Assembly: GCA_021827465.1 (NCBI GenBank)
Contig: JAKAVX010000001.1
Location: forward strand, 1-21,231
DNA from: Deltaproteobacteria bacterium
GTDB taxonomy: Bacteria > Desulfobacterota_B > Binatia > Binatales > Binataceae
Length of the DNA stretch: 21,231 nucleotides
Direction of reading: 5' to 3'
Shown here: one piece after another, positions 10,331 to 17,915 of the stretch
How the letters are laid out: each line of letters begins with the position of its first letter
Position numbering within the stretch: position 1 is the stretch's first letter
The notes under the pieces: model-generated
Databases searched by the model: none
The model's input: the letters and a program-made list of their open reading frames with translations, nothing else
What the model was told of the DNA's origin: nothing
Program-made: the position numbers and the translations under genes

Positions 10331-11041
10331 TTAACGCGTCTGGCCAAGATAACGAGTGGGAAGCGGCGTTTCCACGATTTTGCCGCGCCGAAGTTCGACC
10401 CGATACGCGCGCGCGTTGGGACGTGAGGACACCGCCTCGGCAAGCCTGGTTCCGCGAAAGTGAAGCGCGACGCCGTCTTCGGCGGCAATTGTTGCGGGAA
10501 AGCCGCGCCCGAGCAGGCGACGGAGCGTCGGGCGGCGTTCGGGTTCGCCGTCATAATGGGGCGTGGATCCGCCGCGAAGAAAGGCAAGCCCGTTGTCGAG
10601 CGCAGAAAACGTCGAGCCGAACGAATCGGTCACGCCGGCCTGGAACCAGCAGAGCGCGCCCGCGCTTATCCCGCACAGAACCACGCCGGCACGCCATGCG
10701 CGGACGAGCGCCTTGTCCATCATGTGCACGCGCCATACAGCGAGCATGTTCGCGGTATTCCCGCCTCCGACGTAAACGACGTCCTGCGCGGCAAGAAAGC
10801 CATTAAGTTCCGGGAGCGGGTTCTGAAAGAGCGGCAGATGCGACGGCTCGCATCGCGAGGCTGGAAACGCGCGGTAGAACTTAGCGACGTAGCTGTCGTT
10901 GTCGCCGCTCGCGGTCGGAACGAAGCATACGCGCGGCCTGCGCTTGCGCGTGAGCCGCAGGATAAAGTCGTCCAGCAGCGGATTGTCCGGCTCCATCGTG
11001 AATCCGCCACCACCGAGCGCGACAATATGGCGTTCGGGCAT
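10331..11041 (-). CDS. Peptidase S51 family protein (dipeptidase E-like)
   Basis: A 236-residue cytoplasmic serine peptidase of family S51 (peptidase E and cyanophycinase-like), which share a class-I glutamine-amidotransferase-like fold. The nucleophile Ser126 lies in CGISAGALCW. Asp139 (VTDS) and His162 (STPHYD) stand at nearly the spacing of the PepE triad. VGGGNTANML (91-100) and the N-terminal LGGGGF also fit the family. Dipeptidase E cleaves Asp-Xaa dipeptides; the exact specificity here is not visible. The length is normal for the family. The start at 11041 has GGGAG about 9 bases upstream. It lies 30 bases after the CoA-transferase stop, so the two are probably co-transcribed although no shared pathway is obvious. 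Confidence 0.9.
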   Translation of the reverse strand: MPERHIVALGGGGFTMEPDNPLLDDFILRLTRKRRPRVCFVPTASGDNDSYVAKFYRAFPASRCEPSHLPLFQNPLPELNGFLAAQDVVYVGGGNTANMLAVWRVHMMDKALVRAWRAGVVLCGISAGALCWFQAGVTDSFGSTFSALDNGLAFLRGGSTPHYDGEPERRPTLRRLLGRGFPATIAAEDGVALHFRGTRLAEAVSSRPNARAYRVELRRGKIVETPLPTRYLGQTR

Positions 11042-11071
11042 CGAGGCGCGCTCCCGTCAGGCTTGTCGTGC

Positions 11072-12298
11072 TCAGGCGCCGAGCACGCCGATTGCGCCCA
11101 CCTCGTGAAGCTTCGCGATCTCCTCCCACGTGTAGCCGATTTCGAGCAGGATTTCCTCGGTATGCTGTCCGTGCTCGGGCGCGGGACGAGCCTCGGTCGG
11201 AACTTCGCCGTTGAGCGTGACCGGTGCGCCCGAGACCAGCATCTTGCCCGCGATCGGATGGTCGAGTTCGAGCAGGTAGCCGTTGGCGCGCGCCTGGTCG
11301 CTATTGAGCATGGTTTTGTAATCGACGACCTCGGTCGCAAGGATGTCGGCGTCGTGCAATTCCTTGAGCCATTCGGCGCTGGTGCGATTCGGGAAAATCT
11401 TGTCGAGCTCGGCCTGCACGTGATGGCCGTGGAAGTTGCGCGTCACGTTGTCGCCGTACTGCGGGTCCTTTTCGAGATGCTCGATGCCCATGATGCGGCA
11501 GAACGAGGGCCATCGCTTGTCGTCCACGCCGGCGATGCAGATCCATCCGTCCTTGGTCTGGAACGCGCCCCATACGCCGTGCAGGAACTGATGGCCGCGG
11601 CCGGCGCGCTCGGGCTCCTGTCCCGTCAGCGAGGTGTAGTCGATCTCCATGCCCTGAAGGGCGATCATCGTGCCGTAGATCGACGCGTCCACGCGCTGGC
11701 TCTTTCCGGTGCGCTCGCGCGCGACCAGCGCGGCCAGGATTCCGCTTGCGAGGCTGAGCGCGCCGGAATGGTCGGCGATAAAGATTGGCGCGGGCATCGG
11801 CGGGTCCGTCGGCCGGCCGTTCTTGGCCATGATTCCGCTTGCGGCCTGCGCGAGCGTGTCGCGGCTCGGCCGCGTGACCCACGGGCCCTTCGGGCCCCAT
11901 GAGCTTCCCTGCGCGAAGATTATTTTCGGATTGACCTTGGTCAGATCCTCGTAGCCGAGTCCGAGCCGTTCGAGCACGCCGGGGCGGTAATTGGTCACCA
12001 GCACGTCTCCAGCCCCGGCGAGGCGGCGGACGATCTCGATTCCTTCGGGTTTCTTCAGGTCGACCGTGATGCTGCGTTTGCCGCGGTTCATCGCGATGAA
12101 ATAGTGCGAGACCTGCGCATTCTTGACGTTGGGCCCGCCGATAAGCATCGCGAGCATGAAACGGCTCAAGTCGCCCGTCTCACGGTTCTCGACCTTGATA
12201 ACGTCGGCGCCGAGGTCGGCCAGGAATAAACTGGCGAACGGTCCCTGTATTTCCTGCCCGATCTCGACGACCTTGATTCCCTCAAGCGGTTTACTCAT
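11072..12298 (-). CDS. Class III CoA-transferase (CaiB/BaiF family)
   Basis: A 408-residue family III CoA-transferase, which moves CoA between carboxylic acids through an aspartyl-CoA thioester. The N-terminus KPLEGIKVVEIGQEIQGPF and ADLGADVIKVE are hallmark segments. NYRPGVLERLGLGYEDL follows, and the probable catalytic Asp176 is in IADHSGALSLASGI. VDASIYGTMIALQ and a C-terminal RTSAEWLKEL region complete the fold. The ATG at 12298 fits the family N-terminus and has CAGGA about 9 bases upstream; the frame runs further upstream without family sequence. The gene is divergent from the thiolase-ligase-nitroreductase group and probably serves the same acid-degradation route, activating the substrate by CoA transfer rather than with ATP. 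The substrate cannot be told from sequence. Confidence 0.94.
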   Translation of the reverse strand: MSKPLEGIKVVEIGQEIQGPFASLFLADLGADVIKVENRETGDLSRFMLAMLIGGPNVKNAQVSHYFIAMNRGKRSITVDLKKPEGIEIVRRLAGAGDVLVTNYRPGVLERLGLGYEDLTKVNPKIIFAQGSSWGPKGPWVTRPSRDTLAQAASGIMAKNGRPTDPPMPAPIFIADHSGALSLASGILAALVARERTGKSQRVDASIYGTMIALQGMEIDYTSLTGQEPERAGRGHQFLHGVWGAFQTKDGWICIAGVDDKRWPSFCRIMGIEHLEKDPQYGDNVTRNFHGHHVQAELDKIFPNRTSAEWLKELHDADILATEVVDYKTMLNSDQARANGYLLELDHPIAGKMLVSGAPVTLNGEVPTEARPAPEHGQHTEEILLEIGYTWEEIAKLHEVGAIGVLGA

Positions 12299-12618
12299 CG
12301 CAGCATCCTGTCCGGCCGGACGAAAACGTCCGCCGTTGTAGTTGTTCGGAGGCGTTGCCCCGCGCGGCGCATTATCAACCCGACCAATCTTCAATCTCAA
12401 GCGCGAAATCAAGGAACTTCGCCGATTTGTCCCGCTCGACGGGCGGGGTTGGCTGCCGCGATGCGTCCGTTTGCCGCAGCTTTCGATGCCATCGGAATCA
12501 CCTCGCCGCCCGGCCAGTGCGGGACACCGAATGTTTGTCGCAGCGAAAGGCGATGGCATGGACTATGCGAAACGCACACGCGGGGCATTTCACTAACGAT
12601 TCAGAAAACGGGGATCTG
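12299..12618. other. Divergent intergenic region, CoA-transferase / thiolase
   Basis: These 320 bases separate the leftward CoA-transferase from the rightward thiolase and should hold both promoters. I see a GTCCG-type operator-like cluster near the CoA-transferase end (separate entry) and a GGGGAT element 4 bases before the thiolase ATG. No convincing -35/-10 pair was found, and no credible coding frame. The thiolase frame is open back to 12355, but the extension has no family sequence. Confidence 0.6.
12310..12332. promoter_or_regulatory. GTCCG half-site cluster, possible operator or leader hairpin
   Basis: A perfect 12-base palindrome, GTCCGGCCGGAC (12310-12321), is followed by a third half-site. 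CGGACG and CGTCCG also form a 6-bp stem around an AAAA loop (12317-12332). It lies 12-34 bases upstream of the CoA-transferase start, just before its ribosome-binding site. It could bind a dimeric regulator or act as an RNA hairpin; neither is proven. Confidence 0.4.
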
Positions 12619-13752
12619 ATGGGGCGCGAAAAACTCGCCAATATCATCGGCGTCGGAATGACCGCATTCGGACGCCACGAAGGACGTTCGCTCGAATCTC
12701 TGGGCGCCGAGGCGGTCCGGACCGCGCTCTCCGACGCGGGCCTCGATTATTCGGCGATCGGGATGGCTTTCTGCGGGCATGTAATGCAGGGCATGACCGC
12801 GGGCGAACGGGTCCTGACCGAGGTCGGGCTGACCGGAATCCCGATTATCAACGTCGAAAACGCCTGCGCGAGCGGATCGACCGCGCTCTATTCCGCGATT
12901 ATGGCGGTCCGCAGCGGGATGGTGGACGTTGCGCTGGCGGTTGGCTTCGAAGTGATGGGGCGCGGGCCGATCCAGGCCCCTTCCGTCGAGAGCAGGATGA
13001 GGGAACGGCCCGCGGGTCAGCCGGCGCTGCCCTGGATGTTTGCCGAGGTGTTCAACACTCACTCACGCAAGTACGGCACCACGGTCGAACAGATGGCGAT
13101 GGTGTCGGTGAAGAATCACGCGTTCGCCGCGCTTAATCCAAAGGCCCAGTACGGCCATCCGGTGAACCGAGAAGAGGTTATGACGGCGCGGGCGGTTGTG
13201 GACCCGCTGACGCTCCTGATGTGCTGTCCGACCAGTTCCGGCGCGGCGGCGGCGATCGTGGCCAGGGATTCCGTCAGAACCAGCGCGAAGCCCCCGGTGC
13301 AAATCGTCGCTTCGGTTCTCGAATCCGAGCGCGGCGCTCCGACCAACGATCCGTTTCACGCGGTCGTGGACGTTAACACGCGCGCCGCGAGCAAGGCCTA
13401 TGCGCAGGCGGGAATCCGTCCCGACGCTCTCGACCTTGTCGAGCTTCATGACTGCTTCGCGATTGCCGAGATCGTCCATTACGAGAACCTCGGCCTGTGC
13501 GAACGCGGCGAGGGCGGAAAGTTCATCGAGGCCGGCATGAGCGGCCCCGAGGGCAGGATACCGGTGAGCACGTCGGGCGGACTGCTCGCCAAGGGACATC
13601 CGCTCGGAGCGACCGGAGTCGCGCAGGTGGTTGAAGTCGTCGAGCAGCTAAGGGGCGAAGCCGGTGCGCGCCAGGTCAGGGATGCGAAGATCGGGCTGGT
13701 TCATTGCCAGGGTTTTGGCGGAGCGGTCGGAGTGCACATCCTGGCACTCTGA
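12619..13752 (+). CDS. Thiolase family protein (SCP-x-like acyl-CoA acyltransferase)
   Basis: A 377-residue thiolase of the SCP-x/lipid-transfer-protein type, expected to cleave 3-ketoacyl-CoA with CoA. The acyl-accepting Cys83 is in VENACASGSTAL. The second catalytic region is ELHDCFAIAE (His277), differing from the NEAF of classical thiolases and typical of the SCP-x class. STSGGLLAKGHPLGATG carries His327, and HCQGFGG carries Cys363. Length suits this subfamily, which often works with a DUF35/OB-fold partner; none is seen here. ATG at 12619 is chosen because it gives the family N-terminus (KLANIIGVGMTAFGRHEG) and follows a GGGGAT element. It is the first gene of a rightward unit; the ligase follows after 12 bases with a strong ribosome-binding site. 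Confidence 0.93.
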   Translation: MGREKLANIIGVGMTAFGRHEGRSLESLGAEAVRTALSDAGLDYSAIGMAFCGHVMQGMTAGERVLTEVGLTGIPIINVENACASGSTALYSAIMAVRSGMVDVALAVGFEVMGRGPIQAPSVESRMRERPAGQPALPWMFAEVFNTHSRKYGTTVEQMAMVSVKNHAFAALNPKAQYGHPVNREEVMTARAVVDPLTLLMCCPTSSGAAAAIVARDSVRTSAKPPVQIVASVLESERGAPTNDPFHAVVDVNTRAASKAYAQAGIRPDALDLVELHDCFAIAEIVHYENLGLCERGEGGKFIEAGMSGPEGRIPVSTSGGLLAKGHPLGATGVAQVVEVVEQLRGEAGARQVRDAKIGLVHCQGFGGAVGVHILAL

Positions 13753-13758
13753 GGAGGA
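13753..13758 (+). promoter_or_regulatory. Ribosome-binding site of the acyl-CoA ligase gene
   Basis: GGAGGA lies directly after the thiolase stop and 6 bases before the ATG at 13765. Its strength and position fix the ligase start and show that thiolase and ligase share one transcript. Confidence 0.8.
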
Positions 13759-13764
13759 GAGCCG

Positions 13765-15357
13765 ATGGCCGAGCAAGCTACGTATCCACCCGAAATTCTG
13801 GTCCATCGGGCGAAGACCGAGGGCGACAAGGTCTTCCTTTTGTTCGAGGACCAGCGCCTCACGTACCGCGAGCTGAACGAGCGCTCGAACCGCGTCGCCA
13901 GCGGGCTCGCCACGCTCGGTATCAAGGCGGGCGACGGCGTCGCGATCATGATGCCGAACCGGCCCGAATGGCTGTATGCGTTCTTCGCCACGCAGAAACT
14001 CGGCGCTTACGTGGTGCCGGTGAATACCGCGCTCAAGGGCGAAGGACTCGCGTATATCCTGAACCACTCGGAGAGTAAGGCGATCATAATCGGCGCCGAG
14101 CTTTTCGAGCAGTTCGGGCCGATCCGGTCGCGGCTCGATCTCCTGAAGCACGTGATCGTCGATCTGAACGCGCCCGAGGGCGCGCCGGCCGGAACTCCCG
14201 CGGGATCGATCGCGCTTTCGGACCTGATGGCGAAGGGATCGCCCGAAGACGTGGTTCGGACGGTCGATCCGAACGCGATTTCCAATCTCATGTACACCTC
14301 GGGCACCACGGGCCTGCCCAAGGGCGTGGTGATGCGCAATCGCGCGATGAATCTGTCCGGGGGGTTGTTCTCGATCGGAATCTATCGGCCCGACGACATC
14401 CTCTATACCTGTTTGCCGCTGTTCCACGGCAACGCGCTCTATCTGACTGCGCTTCGGGCGCTTGCCAACGGGCTTACGGTCGCGCTCAGCCGGCGCTTCA
14501 GCGCGAGCCGCTTCTGGGACGAAGTGCGCCATTACAAGGCGACCACGTTCAACGCGCTCGGCGCGATGATCCCGATTCTGCTGAAGCAGCCGCCTCGCCC
14601 CGACGACGCCGACAATCCGGTGCGAGTGGTGCTGAGCGCGGCGACTCCGGCGTGGGCGTGGGGAGAATTCGAGAAGCGCTTCGATCTGACTATCTGGGAA
14701 GGTTACGGCGCGGTGGACGGAGGCGGCTTCAGCCTGATCAATCCGGGCAACGGGCCCAAGGGCTCGATGGGCAAGCCCCCGCCGGGAGTCGAGGCCAGCA
14801 TTTTCGACGACGAAGGCAACGAGCTTCCCGTCGGCGAGGTCGGCAACCTGGTTTTCAAGGTCGACAATCCCGAAGCGCGCCGCGTCGAGTACTTCAAGAA
14901 CGAGCAGGCGTCGGCGGCGAAGTTCCGCAAAGGATGGTTCTACACGGGAGACCTCGCTTATCGCGACGGGGATGGAAATTTCTTCTTCGCCGACCGCAAG
15001 ACCGACTCGATGCGCCGGCGCGGCGAGAATATCTCATCGTTCGAAGTCGAAAAGATCATCAACCAGCATCCCGCCGTGCTCGAATCCGCGGCCTACGGCG
15101 TTCCTTCGGAGCTTGGCGAAGACGACGTGATGGTCGCGGTGGTGCTCAAGCCGGAGCAAACGCTCGCGCCCGAGAAGCTCGTCGCGTTCTGCGAGGAGCG
15201 GATGGCGAAGTTCATGGTTCCCCGCTACATCGACGTCCGCGAAAGCCTGCCCAAGACGGGAACCCATCGGGTCCAGAAAGCGGAGCTCAAGAAAGAGGGC
15301 GTGACGCGCACGACCTGGGACAGGGAAAAGGCGCGCGCTTCGGCGCCCGCCCGCTAG
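13765..15357 (+). CDS. AMP-forming acyl-CoA ligase (CaiC/FadD-like)
   Basis: A 530-residue adenylate-forming ligase that should activate a carboxylic acid to its CoA thioester through an acyl-AMP. The phosphate-binding loop MYTSGTTGLPKG is at residues 176-187, and PLFHGNALY follows. The A5-type motif reads WEGYGAVDGG instead of the common YGxTE. The A7/A8 region is intact (WFYTGDLAYRDGDGNFFFADR, then RRRGENISSFEVE). At the A10 position, where PKTxxGKxxK normally supplies the adenylation lysine, this protein has PKTGTHRVQK, so Arg502 replaces Lys. Similar variants occur, as I recall, in some CaiC-like groups, so it may be active, but this is odd. It lies between thiolase and nitroreductase in one unit. 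The substrate is unknown. Confidence 0.93.
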   Translation: MAEQATYPPEILVHRAKTEGDKVFLLFEDQRLTYRELNERSNRVASGLATLGIKAGDGVAIMMPNRPEWLYAFFATQKLGAYVVPVNTALKGEGLAYILNHSESKAIIIGAELFEQFGPIRSRLDLLKHVIVDLNAPEGAPAGTPAGSIALSDLMAKGSPEDVVRTVDPNAISNLMYTSGTTGLPKGVVMRNRAMNLSGGLFSIGIYRPDDILYTCLPLFHGNALYLTALRALANGLTVALSRRFSASRFWDEVRHYKATTFNALGAMIPILLKQPPRPDDADNPVRVVLSAATPAWAWGEFEKRFDLTIWEGYGAVDGGGFSLINPGNGPKGSMGKPPPGVEASIFDDEGNELPVGEVGNLVFKVDNPEARRVEYFKNEQASAAKFRKGWFYTGDLAYRDGDGNFFFADRKTDSMRRRGENISSFEVEKIINQHPAVLESAAYGVPSELGEDDVMVAVVLKPEQTLAPEKLVAFCEERMAKFMVPRYIDVRESLPKTGTHRVQKAELKKEGVTRTTWDREKARASAPAR

Positions 15358-15382
15358 CGCTGTCGCAGGGGAGGGTAAGGCG

Positions 15383-16267
15383 ATGGAACTCAAGCAGGTA
15401 ATCGGCAACCGGCGCACGATCCGCTTCTATCGGCCTTATCAGCCGGTCGAACGCGAAAAAATTCAGAAGATGCTCGAAGCCGCGCGGCTGACCTCGTTCT
15501 GGGGCAACGTCCAGGCGCTGCGCGCGATCGTGATGTTCCGCGACAGCTCGCCCAAGGAGACTTGGGACGCTCTTATCGCGCCGCTCGGTACCTCGCAGTT
15601 GAAGCACGCGCCGGTCGTGATTCTATGGTACTGGGTTGAAAGCGCGATCTTCGACCGCAACGCCGGCCGTCTAACCCAGGGCGATCGCCTGCATGAGCTG
15701 GTCGAGGCGCGCGTGTCGGGCTCCGACCTGAAGCAGGAGCATGCTTTCCTCGACCAGATACTCATTCCCTATTTCCGGGCCAACGCCGAGATGATGCTCA
15801 AGTCGGGGCTGACCGAGATGGATTGCGGGCAGGCGATTGCGCTTGCGACGCTGGTCGCCTTCGAGGAGGGCCTCGGCACGTGCTGTATCGGGACCGGTGA
15901 GTTGGGCGGTCCGCGCGAGCAAAGGATGCGCAAGGCCTACAATCTTCCCGACGACGCCCATCCGCTGATTCTGATGACAGTAGGCTATCCGCTCGAACGT
16001 CCCGAAGCGGGCGGGCAGCGTCCCAAGCTTCCGTTCGAGCAGCTCTTCTTCGAGAACGAGCACGGCAAGCCGTTCGAGCGCGATCCCGCGGTGGTCGAGG
16101 AACTGGTTCTGGAAAAAATGATCCAGCGTCCGGCTCCGCTCGGGTATCGGCAGGCGGAGCTGAACTTTCTCCAGAAGGCTCTCGATCTGACACCGGGGTT
16201 TTTGGCCCAATCGCAGCCGGCCGAGGCGCCCGCGGCGGACGACGGCACAAAGAGCGTCAAGCGGTAA
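15383..16267 (+). CDS. Nitroreductase family protein
   Basis: A 294-residue flavin-dependent oxidoreductase of the nitroreductase family. The FMN-phosphate-binding start NRRTIRFYRPYQPV (9-22), the GNVQALRAIVMF strand (41-52) and the C-terminal flavin-contact segment LATLVAFEEGLGTCCIGTG (155-172) followed by LMTVGYPLERP are present. The usual family size is about 200 residues. Here an insertion of roughly 60 residues (about 85-145) and a C-terminal tail of some 70 residues make it longer, so it may act on an unusual substrate such as an acyl-CoA or unsaturated ring rather than a nitro compound. GGGAGGGTAAGG precedes the ATG. It is the last gene of the thiolase-ligase unit, which suggests a redox step in the same pathway. 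Confidence 0.88.
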   Translation: MELKQVIGNRRTIRFYRPYQPVEREKIQKMLEAARLTSFWGNVQALRAIVMFRDSSPKETWDALIAPLGTSQLKHAPVVILWYWVESAIFDRNAGRLTQGDRLHELVEARVSGSDLKQEHAFLDQILIPYFRANAEMMLKSGLTEMDCGQAIALATLVAFEEGLGTCCIGTGELGGPREQRMRKAYNLPDDAHPLILMTVGYPLERPEAGGQRPKLPFEQLFFENEHGKPFERDPAVVEELVLEKMIQRPAPLGYRQAELNFLQKALDLTPGFLAQSQPAEAPAADDGTKSVKR

Positions 16268-16286
16268 CCAAGGGCCCTGCGCGGAG

Positions 16287-16334
16287 AAAAACGCCGATAC
16301 GCCACCGCGGTAGGGTCGGCTGCGTATCGGCGTT
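16287..16334 (-). terminator. Intrinsic-type terminator of the acyl-CoA dehydrogenase gene
   Basis: A perfect 13-bp inverted repeat (AACGCCGATACGC at 16290-16302 and its complement at 16322-16334) encloses a 19-base loop. On the minus strand the stem runs into TTTTT (16291-16287), giving a rho-independent-type terminator 39 bases after the acyl-CoA dehydrogenase stop. On the plus strand the stem lacks a T-run but may still slow transcription from the nitroreductase side. Confidence 0.75.
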
Positions 16335-16372
16335 GCGGGTTCCGATGGGGGTTGCGCGCTGGCGCCCGGCGC

Positions 16373-17611
16373 TCAGGCGCGATCGATAATCCGCCGCGCG
16401 CCGGCCAGGCTCAGCACGTCGTTGGTCCCGTCCTCGATAAGCGAAGCGCGCGCGTCGCGGAAAATCTTTTCTATCGGGTAATCGCGGCTCAGCCCGTTGC
16501 CGCCGAAGAGCTGGAGCGCGTCGCTCGCGATCTCGAAGGCCGCCTGCGTGCAGAAGGTCTTCGCGGCGCACGCGTATTCGAGCTCGGGAATCGCCGCGCC
16601 GTCGTTATGCGCCATCACCGCGCGCGACAGCGTCCGGCACGCCTGCACCTTGGTGAACATCTCGAACAGATGCTTCTGGACGAGCTGATGCTCGCAGATG
16701 GGAACGCCGCCCTGCACGCGCTGGCGTGAATATTCGAGCGCGAGGTCGAAGGCCGATCGCGCCACCCCGGTGAACACCGCCGCCATCGTGCTGTTCGCGC
16801 CGGTCAGCGTCGCCGCCGCTCCAAGCTCGAACGTCTCCGGCGTGATCATCACGTATTCGGCCGGGACCCGGACGTTGTCGAAAAATATCTCGCCCTGGTT
16901 GAGCGCGCGCTGCCCGAGCTTGTTCAGCGGCTTGCCCTTCGACACGCCCGGCAGATTGAACGGGATGAACGCGACCGCGCCGCCCGGCGGATTTCCGTTC
17001 GACGCCGTCTGCATCAGGTAAGTAAGCCCGTGGGTCGAGATTGTGCCGTTGGAGACCCATGCGGCCTTTTGACCGCTGATTACGTAACCGTCGCCGTCGC
17101 GCCGGATCGTCGCGCGTCCTGGCGTCGCAGGATCGTAATCGGCCGAGAGCGTCATCGCCCAGTCCGAGCCGTGACTCGGCTCCGTCACCGGCCAGCATCC
17201 GATGGAACGTGCTTCGCGATCCCGAATGAACGGCATCACGTACTCGTCGATCAGGCGCGGATTGCCCGTCATCGCGAGCGCGCTGAATGGAAAGCTGGCG
17301 ACGCCGAGGCTCAGCGCAAGGTCGGCGCTGCCCCATCCGAGTTCCTCGAGAAAGACCTGAAGGCCGACTCCATGAAGTCCGAGCCCGCCGTATTCCGTCG
17401 GAATCGTGGACGTGTGATAGCCAAGCGCGTAGGCCTGCTTGAAGAATTGCCAGAGCCGCGAGCCGGGCGCGATGACCTCTTCAGGCCCGGCCAGCTTGTC
17501 GAGCGCGATGGCTGCGGGACGCAGAACGTCGCGCGCAAAGCGATGGACGTTTTCCTTAAGTTCGCGATATTCGGGCGCGAGTTCCTTGTCCCCGAGTTCC
17601 AGGTACTCCAT
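16373..17611 (-). CDS. Acyl-CoA dehydrogenase family protein
   Basis: A 412-residue flavoprotein of the acyl-CoA dehydrogenase family, expected to introduce an alpha-beta double bond into an acyl-CoA and pass electrons to ETF. Seen in order are the helical N-terminal domain with TIPTEYGGLGLHG (69-81), the FAD/substrate signature CWPVTEPSHGSDW (139-151), the beta-domain AWVSNGTISTHG, and LQLFGGNGLSRDYPIEKIFRDARA near the C-terminus. The catalytic-base region normally reads YEGT; here it is Ile-Glu393-Asp394-Gly-Thr, so aligned on Gly-Thr the base is Asp. Whether Glu393 or Asp394 acts is open. The ATG at 17611 follows GGGGAG. It is monocistronic, converges on the nitroreductase gene, and probably belongs to the same acid-degradation locus. 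Confidence 0.94.
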   Translation of the reverse strand: MEYLELGDKELAPEYRELKENVHRFARDVLRPAAIALDKLAGPEEVIAPGSRLWQFFKQAYALGYHTSTIPTEYGGLGLHGVGLQVFLEELGWGSADLALSLGVASFPFSALAMTGNPRLIDEYVMPFIRDREARSIGCWPVTEPSHGSDWAMTLSADYDPATPGRATIRRDGDGYVISGQKAAWVSNGTISTHGLTYLMQTASNGNPPGGAVAFIPFNLPGVSKGKPLNKLGQRALNQGEIFFDNVRVPAEYVMITPETFELGAAATLTGANSTMAAVFTGVARSAFDLALEYSRQRVQGGVPICEHQLVQKHLFEMFTKVQACRTLSRAVMAHNDGAAIPELEYACAAKTFCTQAAFEIASDALQLFGGNGLSRDYPIEKIFRDARASLIEDGTNDVLSLAGARRIIDRA

Positions 17612-17789
17612 TGGCGCTCTCCCCAGGATGTTGTCGGACCCCGCTTGCAGGAGAGCATAGGCTGTGCCCGAGGATTAAATGGCGCGAATGCGCGGGATCG
17701 ACGGCGATAGGAAGCGCATCGGTGACTCGCAAGGAGCCAACTGTGCTTCCTTAGGCGCCAGATCATGCCTGCTTCGGATTCGAGGCTGG

Positions 17790-17861
17790 ATGAGTCAAAA
17801 TCTCTTCATTCCTCGTTGGTATTCAAGCCAGCCAAAATTAGCTCAGGTTAGCTTGACTCAT
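17790..17861. repeat. Inverted pair ATGAGTCAA / TTGACTCAT
   Basis: Two perfect 9-base inverted copies lie at 17790-17798 and 17853-17861. Each contains the near-palindrome TGASTCA, and the copies are 63 bases apart start to start, close to six helical turns. The right copy covers the putative -35 element, so the pair could bind one regulator cooperatively. Short enough to be chance. Confidence 0.45.
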
Positions 17862-17881
17862 TTTTGGTTATTTTTTTAAAG
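17853..17881 (+). promoter_or_regulatory. Putative sigma70-type promoter of the secreted protein gene
   Basis: TTGACT (17853-17858, five of six consensus bases) is followed after 17 bases by TTTAAA (17876-17881, four of six). The spacer is T-rich. The expected transcript would start near 17888 and have a leader of about 125 bases. Confidence 0.5.
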
Positions 17882-17891
17882 TCCATAGGCA

Positions 17892-17915
17892 TCCAGAGCC
17901 ATAAATTGCTCTGGA
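17892..17915 (+). other. Leader hairpin upstream of the secreted protein gene
   Basis: TCCAGAGC and GCTCTGGA form a perfect 8-bp stem with an 8-base A/T-rich loop, right at the expected 5' end of the transcript. It may stabilise or regulate the mRNA. I could not match the leader to a riboswitch consensus I know, including the cyclic-di-GMP class. Confidence 0.45.

Noticed and set aside
12355..12618. Longer thiolase start giving about 88 extra residues
   Set aside because: The extra sequence has no family similarity, and ATG 12619 gives the usual thiolase N-terminus after a GGGGAT element.
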